The notes beneath the pieces were generated by a model. It was not told the DNA's origin. It was given only the letters and a program-made list of their open reading frames with translations, and did not search any database. This document shows, piece by piece, positions 28,201 to 36,623 of a stretch of 64,000 bases of DNA. A program made the position numbers and the translations under genes. Source of the stretch: Pseudomonas entomophila (GTDB taxonomy: Bacteria > Pseudomonadota > Gammaproteobacteria > Pseudomonadales > Pseudomonadaceae); assembly GCF_029193575.1 (NCBI RefSeq), contig NZ_JARGCS010000025.1, positions 1-64,000 of the forward strand, written 5' to 3'. Positions within the stretch are counted from its first letter, which is position 1, and every line of letters starts with the position of its first letter.

Positions 28201-29808
28201 TGCGAAGAGCACCTTGCCCGTCTCAAGCAACGCAACGCCAAAGCGCCCCTGCGTGAATACAAGTTGCTGCGCGCCAGCGGTTTGAGCCAGCGCCTGCGTT
28301 GCGAGCAGTCGATCCGCGCCACGCTCGTACGCCTCTACCGGCCCTTGCGTACCCAGGTGGTGGAGATCACTCTACGCCAACGTGAAGGTTACACGCTGTC
28401 GACAGACGACGTTCGTATCGTCAATGAGCGTCTCGATACACTGCTGCCGTTGCTCGACCAGATCATCGGAAACAGTGCTCGCCTGTCGACGGAGCTGAAG
28501 CAACTGCGGGAACTGGCAAGTCTCTCACAGCCGAAAATCCACTCAATGCTCGAGCATATCCTGTCCACTTGGGTGAAACCGACCGCGCCCATGATGTGGC
28601 GGCTGATCCGACTGGAGTCCTGCACCAACCAGCTCTCGCTGCTCGCCGAGCTGGACGATGTATCGACCTACTGGCTCGACCGCTTTTGGTCGAACATCGA
28701 GCTGGGGGTGGCCCAACACCTGCATTTCAATGCCCTGGAAAATGCGAGCGACGAAATCCGCCAGCGCCTGCTGCAGAATATCGACCAGCACGTAGGCGCG
28801 GCACAACGGCAACTGGATAACCTGCAGTCCAGGTTGACCCTGGACCCGACGACATCGCCCCTGTCAACCTTGCGTGAGGATGTGGAGCACTTCGCCAGAC
28901 GCGTCAAGCTCGACCTGGCCGAGTATCCCGACTACACCAGCCTGAACTCGATACCTCAATTGCGCAGGCAAATGCCGGGCCTGATCGAAACGCCCGACGA
29001 GGGATTGTTGCTGGGCACGCCACGGCAGGGCAACGACGACATCATCGATATACCCGCGTCGGGCGACGCAATGGCACCGACCCGGACCTACAAGCTCGAA
29101 CAAGGCGATTGGGTGCGGGTGCAGCGCCACCACCCGCCCAAGGCTGCCGGCAAGCCACAGAAACTCAGGAAATTGCTGGATAACGGCGAACAACGCCTGC
29201 GACAGGCCAGAGAGACGCTGGCGAACCTGCGGACCAAGGCCGCGAGCAGCTACCTGCCGGTGGAAATCGAAGAGATCCTGCTGAACCAACGCCGGGCCGT
29301 GGACGAGCAGCGTGGCGCCATCGAACAGCGGTTGACCGCCGATAACCAGACCGACGAACGCGATGCCAACCAGGATGCGGCGCTGACCATCAAAGCGCTG
29401 GAGGACCTGTCGGGCACCCTGGCCGAACAGGCGCTGGCCTTGCGCACCCAGGCGGCACTGGCGCAAAAACCACGCATGGGCGAACTGCGGTTCCTGATCG
29501 ACAACCACCAGGTCGAGGTCCGTAAGGAAGGCACGCGCCGGTTGCTCGCCAGGAGCAAGGATCGGCCCGACGACTACCTGGACGAATATGCCATCAGCCA
29601 TGACGGCGTCGTGCTGTGGTATGCGCACTTCCACTACCGCAGCGCCGACAGCGAACGGACCGCGTTCACCGCAGGCCACCTGAAGACAGCGGCCCAACGC
29701 TTCGTCCGGGGGCAGTGGGCCTTCGATGACACCACAGGCAAACAGGTCGAGGTGTACCGGGGGCTGGTCACACAGGCTGCCGCATCCAGCTATTTTTTCA
29801 ATCTGTGA
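25273..29808 (+). CDS. giant dermonecrotic-toxin-like protein (DUF6543 type)
   Basis: A 1,511-residue protein. Residues about 15-60 (KRFDTRPGLLDVAAKVLEEQ) and 337-345 (LPDWLRNAS) match the repeated N-terminal pattern of Pseudomonas dermonecrotic-toxin-domain (DUF6543) proteins. A mid-region module near residue 850 (LYEDACWAILENAVYKVKLD, then GRWHVDLRLRLRGG) is also typical. The C-terminal half is largely helical with coiled-coil stretches (about 920-1000, 1290-1400). No signal peptide, leucine-rich repeat or recognisable catalytic motif is seen, so the activity is unknown. AGAGGAA precedes the ATG at 25273. A second protein of this class is at 36.6-41.1 kb. How it is secreted is not evident. 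Confidence 0.75.
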   Translation: MNTHPRVPRSSSLECAVTKRFDTRPGLLDVAAKVLEEQWNERKMGAYSTSDLYLVSRTRGAANPFVRPLHHVLVERYCHEGTTNLTPGEDHVSNRAAPAAHAVVEVDLHALEQLINDCGPLLFEAYAQALVAFWGEADAHGQTPWQWYSDYLHEQLRASIERQTNDGTLSQQDAAMASLVRIHSNPQALKQWENSARIALHILRLDRDQQWQLAPDLASAVLMEREQGPALLYTLAGRLIPFASRQDLLDAIAQHWPPQLASQPPLLSLARPTMDLFQEQTLSVLHQQLLAMEHTCLTYRRRYDSRRLANALDRIGDMAGACGTAEQNTQASIAHQLPDWLRNASTHALMHYSTLLTDIASCTYESAGHHWLAGIEDAEAFAYRLLSERIVLDHPRSTLDLRMVRVVNHQVIAAAIPTQGSLIQDGVILPVSFTLAQLAISNLGLLRPGTITLEPVHKQALPSWLDAAYVRQLVSEVDIGTRYPQMLRQQLLDDPQQRRQREELLGSQLKVQLPAMAMELCLLGAELEPDAVDMLGKLFAAEPQGQASRWVLRPLGFLSSMDASPDHPLNTWLIESPNAGASACLLYRPLHQQALLLFKDRLALLVAIGTPGALQDDLLQRLPAEARSTYAHGGFLEPHLFHPIDDPASVPFGKPAPVTLSREAAPEAAVSAIYQGCVDETLQQFEAHSATTAQTRWARWAELGWLLLDTVLPFTEGAIARIGWLAQIEAALTQAVDPPASDDPAARNAALAQLLLDLAMIVLHHAIVRQALEAPARPALPNVPPVAANPVKPRVVPAAQASTLDFRWSNATLRLSEAQAQAVGELRAGVLSEVLGPAIPSGPLQGLHLYEDACWAILENAVYKVKLDNAYGQPRVVGGLNDETLGPWLQLDDAGRWHVDLRLRLRGGMPLETRLKQMRVANEQAITELDAQLRQDTTYLKQQVDYLEKVAQVAAGDVPPAILRNYLDKAQAFSTFCEEHLARLKQRNAKAPLREYKLLRASGLSQRLRCEQSIRATLVRLYRPLRTQVVEITLRQREGYTLSTDDVRIVNERLDTLLPLLDQIIGNSARLSTELKQLRELASLSQPKIHSMLEHILSTWVKPTAPMMWRLIRLESCTNQLSLLAELDDVSTYWLDRFWSNIELGVAQHLHFNALENASDEIRQRLLQNIDQHVGAAQRQLDNLQSRLTLDPTTSPLSTLREDVEHFARRVKLDLAEYPDYTSLNSIPQLRRQMPGLIETPDEGLLLGTPRQGNDDIIDIPASGDAMAPTRTYKLEQGDWVRVQRHHPPKAAGKPQKLRKLLDNGEQRLRQARETLANLRTKAASSYLPVEIEEILLNQRRAVDEQRGAIEQRLTADNQTDERDANQDAALTIKALEDLSGTLAEQALALRTQAALAQKPRMGELRFLIDNHQVEVRKEGTRRLLARSKDRPDDYLDEYAISHDGVVLWYAHFHYRSADSERTAFTAGHLKTAAQRFVRGQWAFDDTTGKQVEVYRGLVTQAAASSYFFNL

Positions 29809-29845
29809 AGCCACTGGGGCGCCGCCCGGCAGCGCCCCAACCCCC

Positions 29846-30619
29846 TCAACGGTCCTTGAAATGGGCCTCGCGCTTGGCGATGAACGCCGCCATGCCTTCC
29901 TTCTGGTCCTCGGTGGCGAAGGCCGCATGGAACACCCGCCGCTCGAAACGCACACCCTCGCTCAGGGTGACCTCGAAGGCGCGGTTGATGCTCTCCTTGA
30001 CCATCATGCTCACAGGGATCGACTTCGCGGCGATGGTCGCGGCAACCTTCAGTGCCTCCTCCAGCAGTTCCGCCTGCGGCACCACGCGCGCCACCAACCC
30101 GGCGCGCTCGGCCTCCTCGGCGCCCATCAGACGACCGGTCAGGCACAGCTCCATGGCCTTGGCCTTGCCTACCGCACGGGTCAGGCGCTGGGTGCCGCCC
30201 ATGCCCGGCAGCACGCCGAGGTTGATCTCCGGCTGGCCGAACTTGGCGTTGTCACCGGCCAGGATGAAATCACACATCATCGCCAGTTCGCAGCCACCGC
30301 CCAGGGCAAAGCCGGACACTGCGGCGATGATCGGCTTGCGCCGGTTGGCGATGCGGTCGGCATCGCTGAACAGATCATCGACGTAGATCTGCGGGTACTG
30401 CAGCTCGGCCATTTCCTTGATGTCGGCCCCGGCGGCGAAGGCCTTGGCGGAACCGGTGAGCACCACGCAGCCGATGTTCGGGTCACGTTCGAGCTGGTCC
30501 AGGGCCTGGTTGATCTCGCCGACGATCTGCGCGTTCAGCGCGTTCAGCGCCTGCGGCCGGTTCAGGGTGATCAGGCCGACCTTGCCGTGGATGTCCAGCA
30601 GGATTGTTTCGAATGCCAT
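29846..30619 (-). CDS. fadB2x: enoyl-CoA hydratase, fad-x operon
   Basis: A 257-residue crotonase that hydrates trans-2-enoyl-CoA to 3-hydroxyacyl-CoA. The oxyanion and catalytic segments are visible: AAGADIKEM near residue 66, [16 protein letters not shown] near residue 105 with one Glu position at the end of the glycine run, and [17 protein letters not shown] near residue 137. It is the last gene of a five-gene leftward operon (acyl-CoA synthetase, 3-hydroxyacyl-CoA dehydrogenase, thiolase, acyl-CoA dehydrogenase, hydratase) that I recall as the fad-x cluster of P. putida, used for short-chain and branched acids. Only 13 bp separate it from the dehydrogenase gene. Confidence 0.9.
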   Translation of the reverse strand: MAFETILLDIHGKVGLITLNRPQALNALNAQIVGEINQALDQLERDPNIGCVVLTGSAKAFAAGADIKEMAELQYPQIYVDDLFSDADRIANRRKPIIAAVSGFALGGGCELAMMCDFILAGDNAKFGQPEINLGVLPGMGGTQRLTRAVGKAKAMELCLTGRLMGAEEAERAGLVARVVPQAELLEEALKVAATIAAKSIPVSMMVKESINRAFEVTLSEGVRFERRVFHAAFATEDQKEGMAAFIAKREAHFKDR

Positions 30620-30632
30620 GCAAGCTGCTCCT

Positions 30633-31760
30633 TCAAAGGTTGCGCGCAATGACCATGCGCTGAATGTCGCTGGTGCCTTCGTAGATCTGGCAGACCCGAA
30701 CGTCGCGGTAGATCCGCTCCAGCGGGAAGTCACTCAGATAGCCATAACCACCGAGGGTCTGCAAGGCATCCGAACAGACCTTTTCGGCCATTTCCGAGGC
30801 GAACAGCTTGGCCATCGATGCCTCCACCAGCGCCGGGCGCCCGGCATCGCGCAGGGCTGCGGCGTGCAGCACCATCTGCCGGGCCACGGCGATGCGCGTG
30901 GCCATGTCGGCCAGGCGGAACGCCACCGCCTGATGCTCGATCAGCGCTTTGCCGAAGCTCTGGCGTTCGTTGGCGTAGTCGCGCGCCACTTCGAACGCGG
31001 CGCGGGCCATGCCTACCGCTTGCGAGGCGATGCCGATGCGGCCGCCTTCGAGGTTGGCCAGGGCAATCTTGTAGCCCTGCCCCTCCTCGCCCAGGCGATT
31101 TTCCAGCGGCACGCGCACGTTGTCGAAGACGATCTGGCAGGTGTCGGAAGCGTGCTGGCCGAGCTTGTCCTCGACCCTCGCGACCTGATAGCCAGGGGTG
31201 TCGGTCGGCACGATGAAGGCGCTGATGCCACGCTTGCCGGCGTCTGGGTCAGTGACGGCGAAGACGATCACTATCCCGGCGTTCTGCCCGGAGGTGATGA
31301 ACTGCTTGCTGCCATTGAGCACGTAATGGTCGTCCTCAAGGCGTGCGCGGGTCTTCAGGCTGCTGGCGTCGGAGCCGGCCTGCGGCTCGGTGAGGGCGAA
31401 GGCGCCGAGCATCGCGCCCGTGGCCAGCGGCGCGAGGAACTGCGCCTTCTGCTGCTCGCTGCCGAACTTGAGGATCGGCACGCAGCCCACCGAGTTGTGC
31501 ACGCTCATGATGGTCGAGCAGGCGCCGTCACCGGCAGCGATCTCCTCCAGGGCCATGGCGTAGGCCACATAGCCGGTGTCGCTGCCGCCGTACTGCTCCG
31601 GCACCAGCATGCCGAACAGGCCCAGGCCGGCCATCTCCTCGATGGCCTCCTTGGGGAAGCGGTGTTCCTTGTCCCACTGCTCGGCGAAGGGTTTAAGACG
31701 CTCCTGGGCGAAGGCCCGGACCGCGTCGGCGATCTGTTGTTGCTCGTCGGATACCAGCAT
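30633..31760 (-). CDS. acyl-CoA dehydrogenase, short-chain type
   Basis: A 375-residue flavoprotein introducing the 2,3 double bond into acyl-CoA and passing electrons to ETF. FAD and substrate segments are visible: [15 protein letters not shown] near residue 120, QFITSG near residue 155, and the catalytic glutamate in [18 protein letters not shown] near the C terminus. The length is standard. It lies between the thiolase and hydratase genes with spacings under 15 bp, so it belongs to the same transcript. The short-chain preference is inferred from operon identity. Confidence 0.92.
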   Translation of the reverse strand: MLVSDEQQQIADAVRAFAQERLKPFAEQWDKEHRFPKEAIEEMAGLGLFGMLVPEQYGGSDTGYVAYAMALEEIAAGDGACSTIMSVHNSVGCVPILKFGSEQQKAQFLAPLATGAMLGAFALTEPQAGSDASSLKTRARLEDDHYVLNGSKQFITSGQNAGIVIVFAVTDPDAGKRGISAFIVPTDTPGYQVARVEDKLGQHASDTCQIVFDNVRVPLENRLGEEGQGYKIALANLEGGRIGIASQAVGMARAAFEVARDYANERQSFGKALIEHQAVAFRLADMATRIAVARQMVLHAAALRDAGRPALVEASMAKLFASEMAEKVCSDALQTLGGYGYLSDFPLERIYRDVRVCQIYEGTSDIQRMVIARNL

Positions 31761-31768
31761 GGTTCACC

Positions 31769-32962
31769 TCAGTACAGGCACTCGACCGCCATCGCCGTGG
31801 CCTCGCCACCGCCGATGCAGATGGCCGCCACGCCGCGGCGCAGGTTGTTCTGGCGCAGGGCCGACAGCAGGGTCACCAGGATGCGCGCGCCGGAAGCACC
31901 GATCGGGTGGCCCAGGGCGCAGGCGCCGCCGTGGATGTTGACCTTGTCATGGGGCAGGTCGAAGTGCTTCATGGCCGCCAGGGTAACCACGGCGAACGCT
32001 TCGTTGATCTCGAACAGGTCGACCTCGGCCAGGTCCCAGCCGGTGCGTTTCAGCAGTTTGTCGATGGCGCCGATGGGCGCGGTGGGGAACAGCGCCGGGG
32101 TATCGGCGAAGGCCGCATGACCGTGGATCACCGCCAACGGCTTGAGGCCACGCCGATCGGCTTCGGAGCGACGCATCAGCACCAGCGCGGCGGCGCCGTC
32201 GGAAATCGAGCTGGAGTTGGCGGCGGTGACGCTGCCGCCTTCACGGAAGGCCGGCTTGAGCTGTGGAATCTTGTCCAGGCGTGCCTTGGGCGGCTGCTCG
32301 TCGTCCTGGATGATGCGTTTCTCCTTGCCCTCGGTGACTTCCACCGGGGCGATCTCGGCAACGAAGCGGCCGTGCTTGATCGCGTCCTGGGCACGGGTCA
32401 GCGAAGCGATGGCGAAGGCATCCTGGGCTTCGCGGCTGAAGTCGCCGTGCTGCGCGCAGTCCTCGGCGAAGGTGCCCATCAGGCGGCCTTTGTCGTAGGC
32501 GTCTTCCAGGCCATCCATGAACATGTGGTCGATGATCTTGCCGTGCCCCATGCGGTAGCCGCCACGGGCCTTGTCCAGCAGGTACGGGGCGTTGCTCATG
32601 CTCTCCATGCCACCGGCGACGATGACCTCGGCGCTGCCGGCCAGCAGTTGGTCGTGGGCCATGATCGCGGCCTGCATGCCCGAGCCGCACATCTTGTTCA
32701 GCGTGGTGCAGGGGGTGTGCTTGCCCAGGCCTGCGCCCAGGGCGGCCTGGCGTGCGGGTGCCTGGCCGAGGCCGGCGGGCAACACGCAGCCGAACAGCAC
32801 CTGCTCGACGCTGCCGGCATCGATGCCGGCACGCTCGACGGCGGCGCGGATCGCCGCGCTGCCCAGTTGCGGCGCGGTCAGGCTCTTGAGGTCGCCCTGC
32901 AGCCCGCCCATGGGCGTGCGCACGGCGCTGACGATGACGATCGGGTCATTGGCGAGGGTCAT
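31769..32962 (-). CDS. fadAx: acetyl-CoA acetyltransferase (thiolase)
   Basis: A 397-residue thiolase cleaving 3-ketoacyl-CoA to acetyl-CoA plus a shortened acyl-CoA. Active-site residues are the nucleophilic Cys in LNKMCGSGMQA near residue 92, His in CALGHPIGASGA near residue 350 and the second Cys in AAICIGGGEATA near residue 380. It occupies the third position in the fad-x operon, so the cluster can run a complete beta-oxidation turn. Confidence 0.92.
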   Translation of the reverse strand: MTLANDPIVIVSAVRTPMGGLQGDLKSLTAPQLGSAAIRAAVERAGIDAGSVEQVLFGCVLPAGLGQAPARQAALGAGLGKHTPCTTLNKMCGSGMQAAIMAHDQLLAGSAEVIVAGGMESMSNAPYLLDKARGGYRMGHGKIIDHMFMDGLEDAYDKGRLMGTFAEDCAQHGDFSREAQDAFAIASLTRAQDAIKHGRFVAEIAPVEVTEGKEKRIIQDDEQPPKARLDKIPQLKPAFREGGSVTAANSSSISDGAAALVLMRRSEADRRGLKPLAVIHGHAAFADTPALFPTAPIGAIDKLLKRTGWDLAEVDLFEINEAFAVVTLAAMKHFDLPHDKVNIHGGACALGHPIGASGARILVTLLSALRQNNLRRGVAAICIGGGEATAMAVECLY

Positions 32963-32974
32963 GTTCGCTACTCC

Positions 32975-33742
32975 TTACTTGGCAGCCATGCGCAGCGCGC
33001 CGTCGAGGCGGATCACCTCGCCGTTGAGCATGCAGTTCTCGATGATGTGACGGGCCAGCGCGGCATATTCCTCGGCGCGGCCCAGGCGTGGTGGGAACGG
33101 CACACCCGCGGCCAGCGAGTCGCGCACCTCCTGGGGCAGGCCGGCCATCATCGGCGTCTCGAAGATGCCGGGGGCGATGGTCATCACGCGGATGCCGAAG
33201 CGCGCCAGCTCACGCGCCACCGGCAGGGTCAGGCTGGCCACCGCGCCCTTGGAGGCGGCATAGGCGGCCTGGCCGATCTGCCCGTCGTAGGCGGCGATGG
33301 AAGCGGTGTTGATGATCACCCCGCGCTCACCGCCCTCGCCCGCCGGGCCTTCGGCAATGGCCGCGGCAGCCAGGCGCAGCAGGTTGAAACTGCCGATCAG
33401 GTTGACGTTGATCACCCGGGCGAAGCTGTCCAGGCCATGCGGCCCCTGCTTGCCGAGGACCTTCTCGGCACCGACGATGCCGGCGCAGTTGACCAACCCA
33501 TGCAGGCTGCCAAAGGCGCTGACGGCGGCGTCGACCGCAGCCTTGGCGGCGTGCTCGTCGCTGATGTCGGCGACCGCGAAGCGCGCGTTGTCACCCAGCT
33601 CGCGGGCCTTGGCCTCGACAGCCTGAGCATTGAGGTCGACCAGCATGACGCGGGCGCCGGCCTCGATGAGCATCTGCGCGGTGGCGGCGCCGAGCCCGGA
33701 GGCAGCGCCGCTGACGATGAAGTTTTTCTGAGCGATGTGCAT
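32975..33742 (-). CDS. fadB1x: 3-hydroxyacyl-CoA dehydrogenase, type II (SDR family)
   Basis: A 255-residue short-chain dehydrogenase of the HSD17B10-like type. The NAD-binding motif is [11 protein letters not shown] near residue 11; NCAG occurs near residue 88, and catalytic Ser, Tyr and Lys in [11 protein letters not shown] and [10 protein letters not shown] near residues 145-170. It oxidises 3-hydroxyacyl-CoA, including 2-methyl-branched forms in related enzymes. The start at 33742 is the ATG of MHIAQKNF; the longer reading extends into the synthetase gene. Confidence 0.9.
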   Translation of the reverse strand: MHIAQKNFIVSGAASGLGAATAQMLIEAGARVMLVDLNAQAVEAKARELGDNARFAVADISDEHAAKAAVDAAVSAFGSLHGLVNCAGIVGAEKVLGKQGPHGLDSFARVINVNLIGSFNLLRLAAAAIAEGPAGEGGERGVIINTASIAAYDGQIGQAAYAASKGAVASLTLPVARELARFGIRVMTIAPGIFETPMMAGLPQEVRDSLAAGVPFPPRLGRAEEYAALARHIIENCMLNGEVIRLDGALRMAAK

Positions 33743-33755
33743 GGTCTGTGTTCCT

Positions 33756-35405
33756 TCAGACGCCGGCAGGGGTGGCCTGCATGGCGTGTTGCTTGGCGAT
33801 TTCCTGGTTGCGCAGGATGAAGCGTTGCAGCTTGCCGCTCGGGGTCTTGGGCAGCTCGCCAACGAATTCGATTTCACGGGGGTAGGCATGGGCATAGAGG
33901 CGCTGGCGCACGTGCTGGCGCAGCGCTTCCTCAAGCTCGGGGCTGGCGGTGTGGCCAACCCCGAGCACGACGAAGGCCTTGATCAGCTCGGTGCGCTCCG
34001 GGTCGGGCTTGCCGATCACCGCCGCCTCGACCACCGCCGGGTGCTCGATCAGCGCGCTTTCCACATCGAACGGGCCGACCCGATAGCCGGACGTGGTGAT
34101 CACATCGTCGCTGCGGCCGACAAAGCTGATGCTGCCGTCGGCATTCAACTCGACAGTGTCGCCGCTCAGGTAATACTGGCCGACGAACGCCTTGGTCGGC
34201 AGGCCGTGGTAGCCCGCGAACCAGCACAGCGGGGATCGTTCGCGGTCCACCGCGAGGATGCCGGGCACACCGGGCGGTAGCTCCTGGCCCTGTTCGTCCA
34301 GCACCACGATGCGATGGCCTGGGATGGCGAAACCGGCCGACCCCAGGCGCACCGGGTGCTTAAGGCCGTGATGGTTGCACAGCACCATACCCAGTTCGGT
34401 TTGCCCGTAATGGTCGTGGATGGTCACGCCAAGCTCGTCGGCGAACCAGCGGATCACCTCCGGATTGAGCGGCTCACCGGCACTGCTGACCACCCGCAGG
34501 CGGCCCTTGATGGGGGCCGAGAACTGCTCGCCGGCGGCGATCAACAGGCGGTAGGCGGTGGGCGAACCGGCCAGGTTGGTGATGCCCAATTTGTCGATGA
34601 TCCGCGCGCAGCTCTCGACGCTGAACGGCCCATCGTAGAAGGTCGTGGCATGGCCAAGCGACAGCGGGCCGGTGACGGCATAGTAGAGCCCATAGGCCCA
34701 CCCCGGGTCGGCCAGGTTCCAGAAGGCGTCCTGCGGGCGCAGGTCGATGGCGTCGCGCATATAGCCCTGGAACGCGACGATGGCCTTGAGCGGTACCTCC
34801 AGCGGCTTGGCAGGCCCGGTGGTGCCCGAGGTGAACATCAGCAGGAAGGGGTCGTCACCCTTGCGCGGCACCGGCTCGCACTCGGCCTCGGCGGCCTCCA
34901 GCGTACGCTGGAAGTCCAGCTCGGCGCCCTGGGCGCCGACGCTGATGATCGTCGGGCAAGCGGCGACGTCGTCGAGCTTGGCGCGGTTATGGCGGTCGGT
35001 AACCACCACCTTGGCATGGGACTGCTCAAGGCGGTGCTCGATGGCCTTGGGCCCGAAGGCGGTGAACAACGGCTGATAGACCGCGCCCAGGCGCCAGGCG
35101 GCGAGGATCGTCACCAGCAGCTCGGGGGTGCGTGGCATCAGGCCGGCGACCCGGTCACCGGCAACCACGCCCTGTGCCTTCAGGACATTGGCAAAACGTG
35201 CCGCCATGCCCTGCAACTGGTCGAAGCTGTAGCGCCGGCCGTTACCGTCGCGGTCTTCCCAGACCAGCGCCAGGCGGCCGCTGCCATCGGCATGGCGGTC
35301 GCAGCATTCGACACAGGCATTGAGGGCCTCGAGACTGCCCTGCAACGCCGCGTCGGCAGTGTGGGCAAAGTTGAACGAGCTCGCGGCCTCGGCGTAATCG
35401 CGCAT
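33756..35405 (-). CDS. fadDx: AMP-binding acyl-CoA synthetase, fad-x operon
   Basis: A 549-residue ANL-family ligase activating a carboxylic acid to acyl-CoA through an acyl-AMP. The phosphate loop is [12 protein letters not shown] near residue 195, the adenine motif [10 protein letters not shown] near residue 340, the hinge region [20 protein letters not shown] near residue 420, and the catalytic Lys in [10 protein letters not shown] near residue 520. It is the first gene of the operon, with a 118-bp regulatory region separating it from the AraC regulator gene on the same strand. Sequence and context suggest short- or medium-chain acids. Confidence 0.9.
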   Translation of the reverse strand: MRDYAEAASSFNFAHTADAALQGSLEALNACVECCDRHADGSGRLALVWEDRDGNGRRYSFDQLQGMAARFANVLKAQGVVAGDRVAGLMPRTPELLVTILAAWRLGAVYQPLFTAFGPKAIEHRLEQSHAKVVVTDRHNRAKLDDVAACPTIISVGAQGAELDFQRTLEAAEAECEPVPRKGDDPFLLMFTSGTTGPAKPLEVPLKAIVAFQGYMRDAIDLRPQDAFWNLADPGWAYGLYYAVTGPLSLGHATTFYDGPFSVESCARIIDKLGITNLAGSPTAYRLLIAAGEQFSAPIKGRLRVVSSAGEPLNPEVIRWFADELGVTIHDHYGQTELGMVLCNHHGLKHPVRLGSAGFAIPGHRIVVLDEQGQELPPGVPGILAVDRERSPLCWFAGYHGLPTKAFVGQYYLSGDTVELNADGSISFVGRSDDVITTSGYRVGPFDVESALIEHPAVVEAAVIGKPDPERTELIKAFVVLGVGHTASPELEEALRQHVRQRLYAHAYPREIEFVGELPKTPSGKLQRFILRNQEIAKQHAMQATPAGV

Positions 35406-35523
35406 CGTCGGACTCCCGGATTGTTCTTGTTGGAGTGGTCCGTCGATAGTCGCGCCAGCAGCCAACCGGAACAATGGCAAAAGCCATCAATCCGGATGAC
35501 TGGTTTGGCCAGTGCCGCGCGCT
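35406..35523 (-). promoter_or_regulatory. regulatory region of the fad-x operon
   Basis: This gap carries ATGGC-AAAA-GCCAT (35474-35487) and, on the minus strand, two related TCCGG-containing segments that bracket it (TCCGGATTGATGGC and TTCCGGTTGGC). These are candidate sites for the adjacent AraC-type regulator. No strong -35/-10 pair is visible, consistent with an activator-dependent promoter. Confidence 0.4.
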
Positions 35524-36540
35524 TTAGTTATGGTCGCGCTCCAGCAAGGCGCGATAATGCCCGGGGTTGCAGCCGAACCATTTGCGAAACGCCTTGTAGA
35601 AGGAGCTGCCGTCGGCGAACCCCAGGTGCAGGGCGATTTCGCTCAAACCCAGTTCGGATCGAGCGAGCCAATCGATCGCCAGTTGCCGACGCACGCTGTC
35701 CTTGAGGCCCTGGTAGGTCTGGCCCTCATCCGCCAGGCGGCGGCGCAAGGTCGACGCCGACAGGTGCAACTCGCGGGCCAGGCACTCGGCATCCGGCCAT
35801 TCGGCCGGGTCACGCTGGCCCAAGGTACGGCGAATGCGACGGGCCAGGCTGTCGGGGTCGCGGTACTTGACCAGAATGTTGCCCGGCGCCTCGGCCAGGA
35901 AACGCAGCAGCTCCTCCGACGTGCGCCGCAACGGCACCTCCAGGCAGTCGGCGGGAATGATCATGCGCGTGCGCGGGCGGTCGAACTGCAGGTTTTCCGA
36001 GAACATCACCCGGTAATCGTCGCAGAACGGCGGCTCGGCGCAGCGCAGATCGATGGCCAGGATCGGGATGCGCCGCCCGGCCAGCCAGCACGCCACGCCG
36101 TGCACGATCATCCAGAAGGTGAAGTAGGTGAAGGCCCGGCGCGGGGTCTCGCGGGGCTCGTTGATGACGATCTCGGCCAGGCTCTGCTGGCGTACCAGGC
36201 TCGGTTGCAGATCTTCGAGCATCAGCGCGAGAAAACCCAACGCGGTGTCCAGGGCGGCGCCCAGGGTCGGTTGCGCCATGCTCGCACGGCACAGGAAGGC
36301 CAGGCTGCCGCTGCGCAAGCCGCGCGGGTCCATGGCGAAGAACTCGTCGTTGCAACGCCGCGCCAAAAGGCGCCAGAGACGCGCGTAGGACTCGGCGCTG
36401 ACCCGCGCCTCAGGCAATTCGAGCAAAGCGGCGTCGATACCGGCGCGCGCCAGCAGGACGGCATCGGGCTCGCCCGCCGGGCAAGTCTGCAACAGCGCCT
36501 CGCGCACCAGTTGCATGGAGATCGTGTCTTTCTCGCTCAT
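35524..36540 (-). CDS. AraC family transcriptional regulator (arabinose-binding-like N domain)
   Basis: A 338-residue regulator of the AraC class with an N-terminal sensing domain of the OruR/ArgR-like type (about residues 20-210) and a C-terminal double helix-turn-helix (about residues 235-335; CLARELHLSASTLRRRL and LSEIALHLGFADGSSFYKAF). It lies directly upstream of the acyl-CoA synthetase gene, in the same orientation, so it is the likely activator of the fad-x operon. The inducer is presumably a short-chain acid or its CoA ester (inference). Confidence 0.88.
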   Translation of the reverse strand: MSEKDTISMQLVREALLQTCPAGEPDAVLLARAGIDAALLELPEARVSAESYARLWRLLARRCNDEFFAMDPRGLRSGSLAFLCRASMAQPTLGAALDTALGFLALMLEDLQPSLVRQQSLAEIVINEPRETPRRAFTYFTFWMIVHGVACWLAGRRIPILAIDLRCAEPPFCDDYRVMFSENLQFDRPRTRMIIPADCLEVPLRRTSEELLRFLAEAPGNILVKYRDPDSLARRIRRTLGQRDPAEWPDAECLARELHLSASTLRRRLADEGQTYQGLKDSVRRQLAIDWLARSELGLSEIALHLGFADGSSFYKAFRKWFGCNPGHYRALLERDHN

Positions 36541-36623
36541 CGGTTGTTCCGGGCCCGCCCAGCGGCCATCTTAGGCCGCCAGGCGGAAAACACCAGCCCC
36601 GCAGCGAGGGCCCGGCGCTGCCA

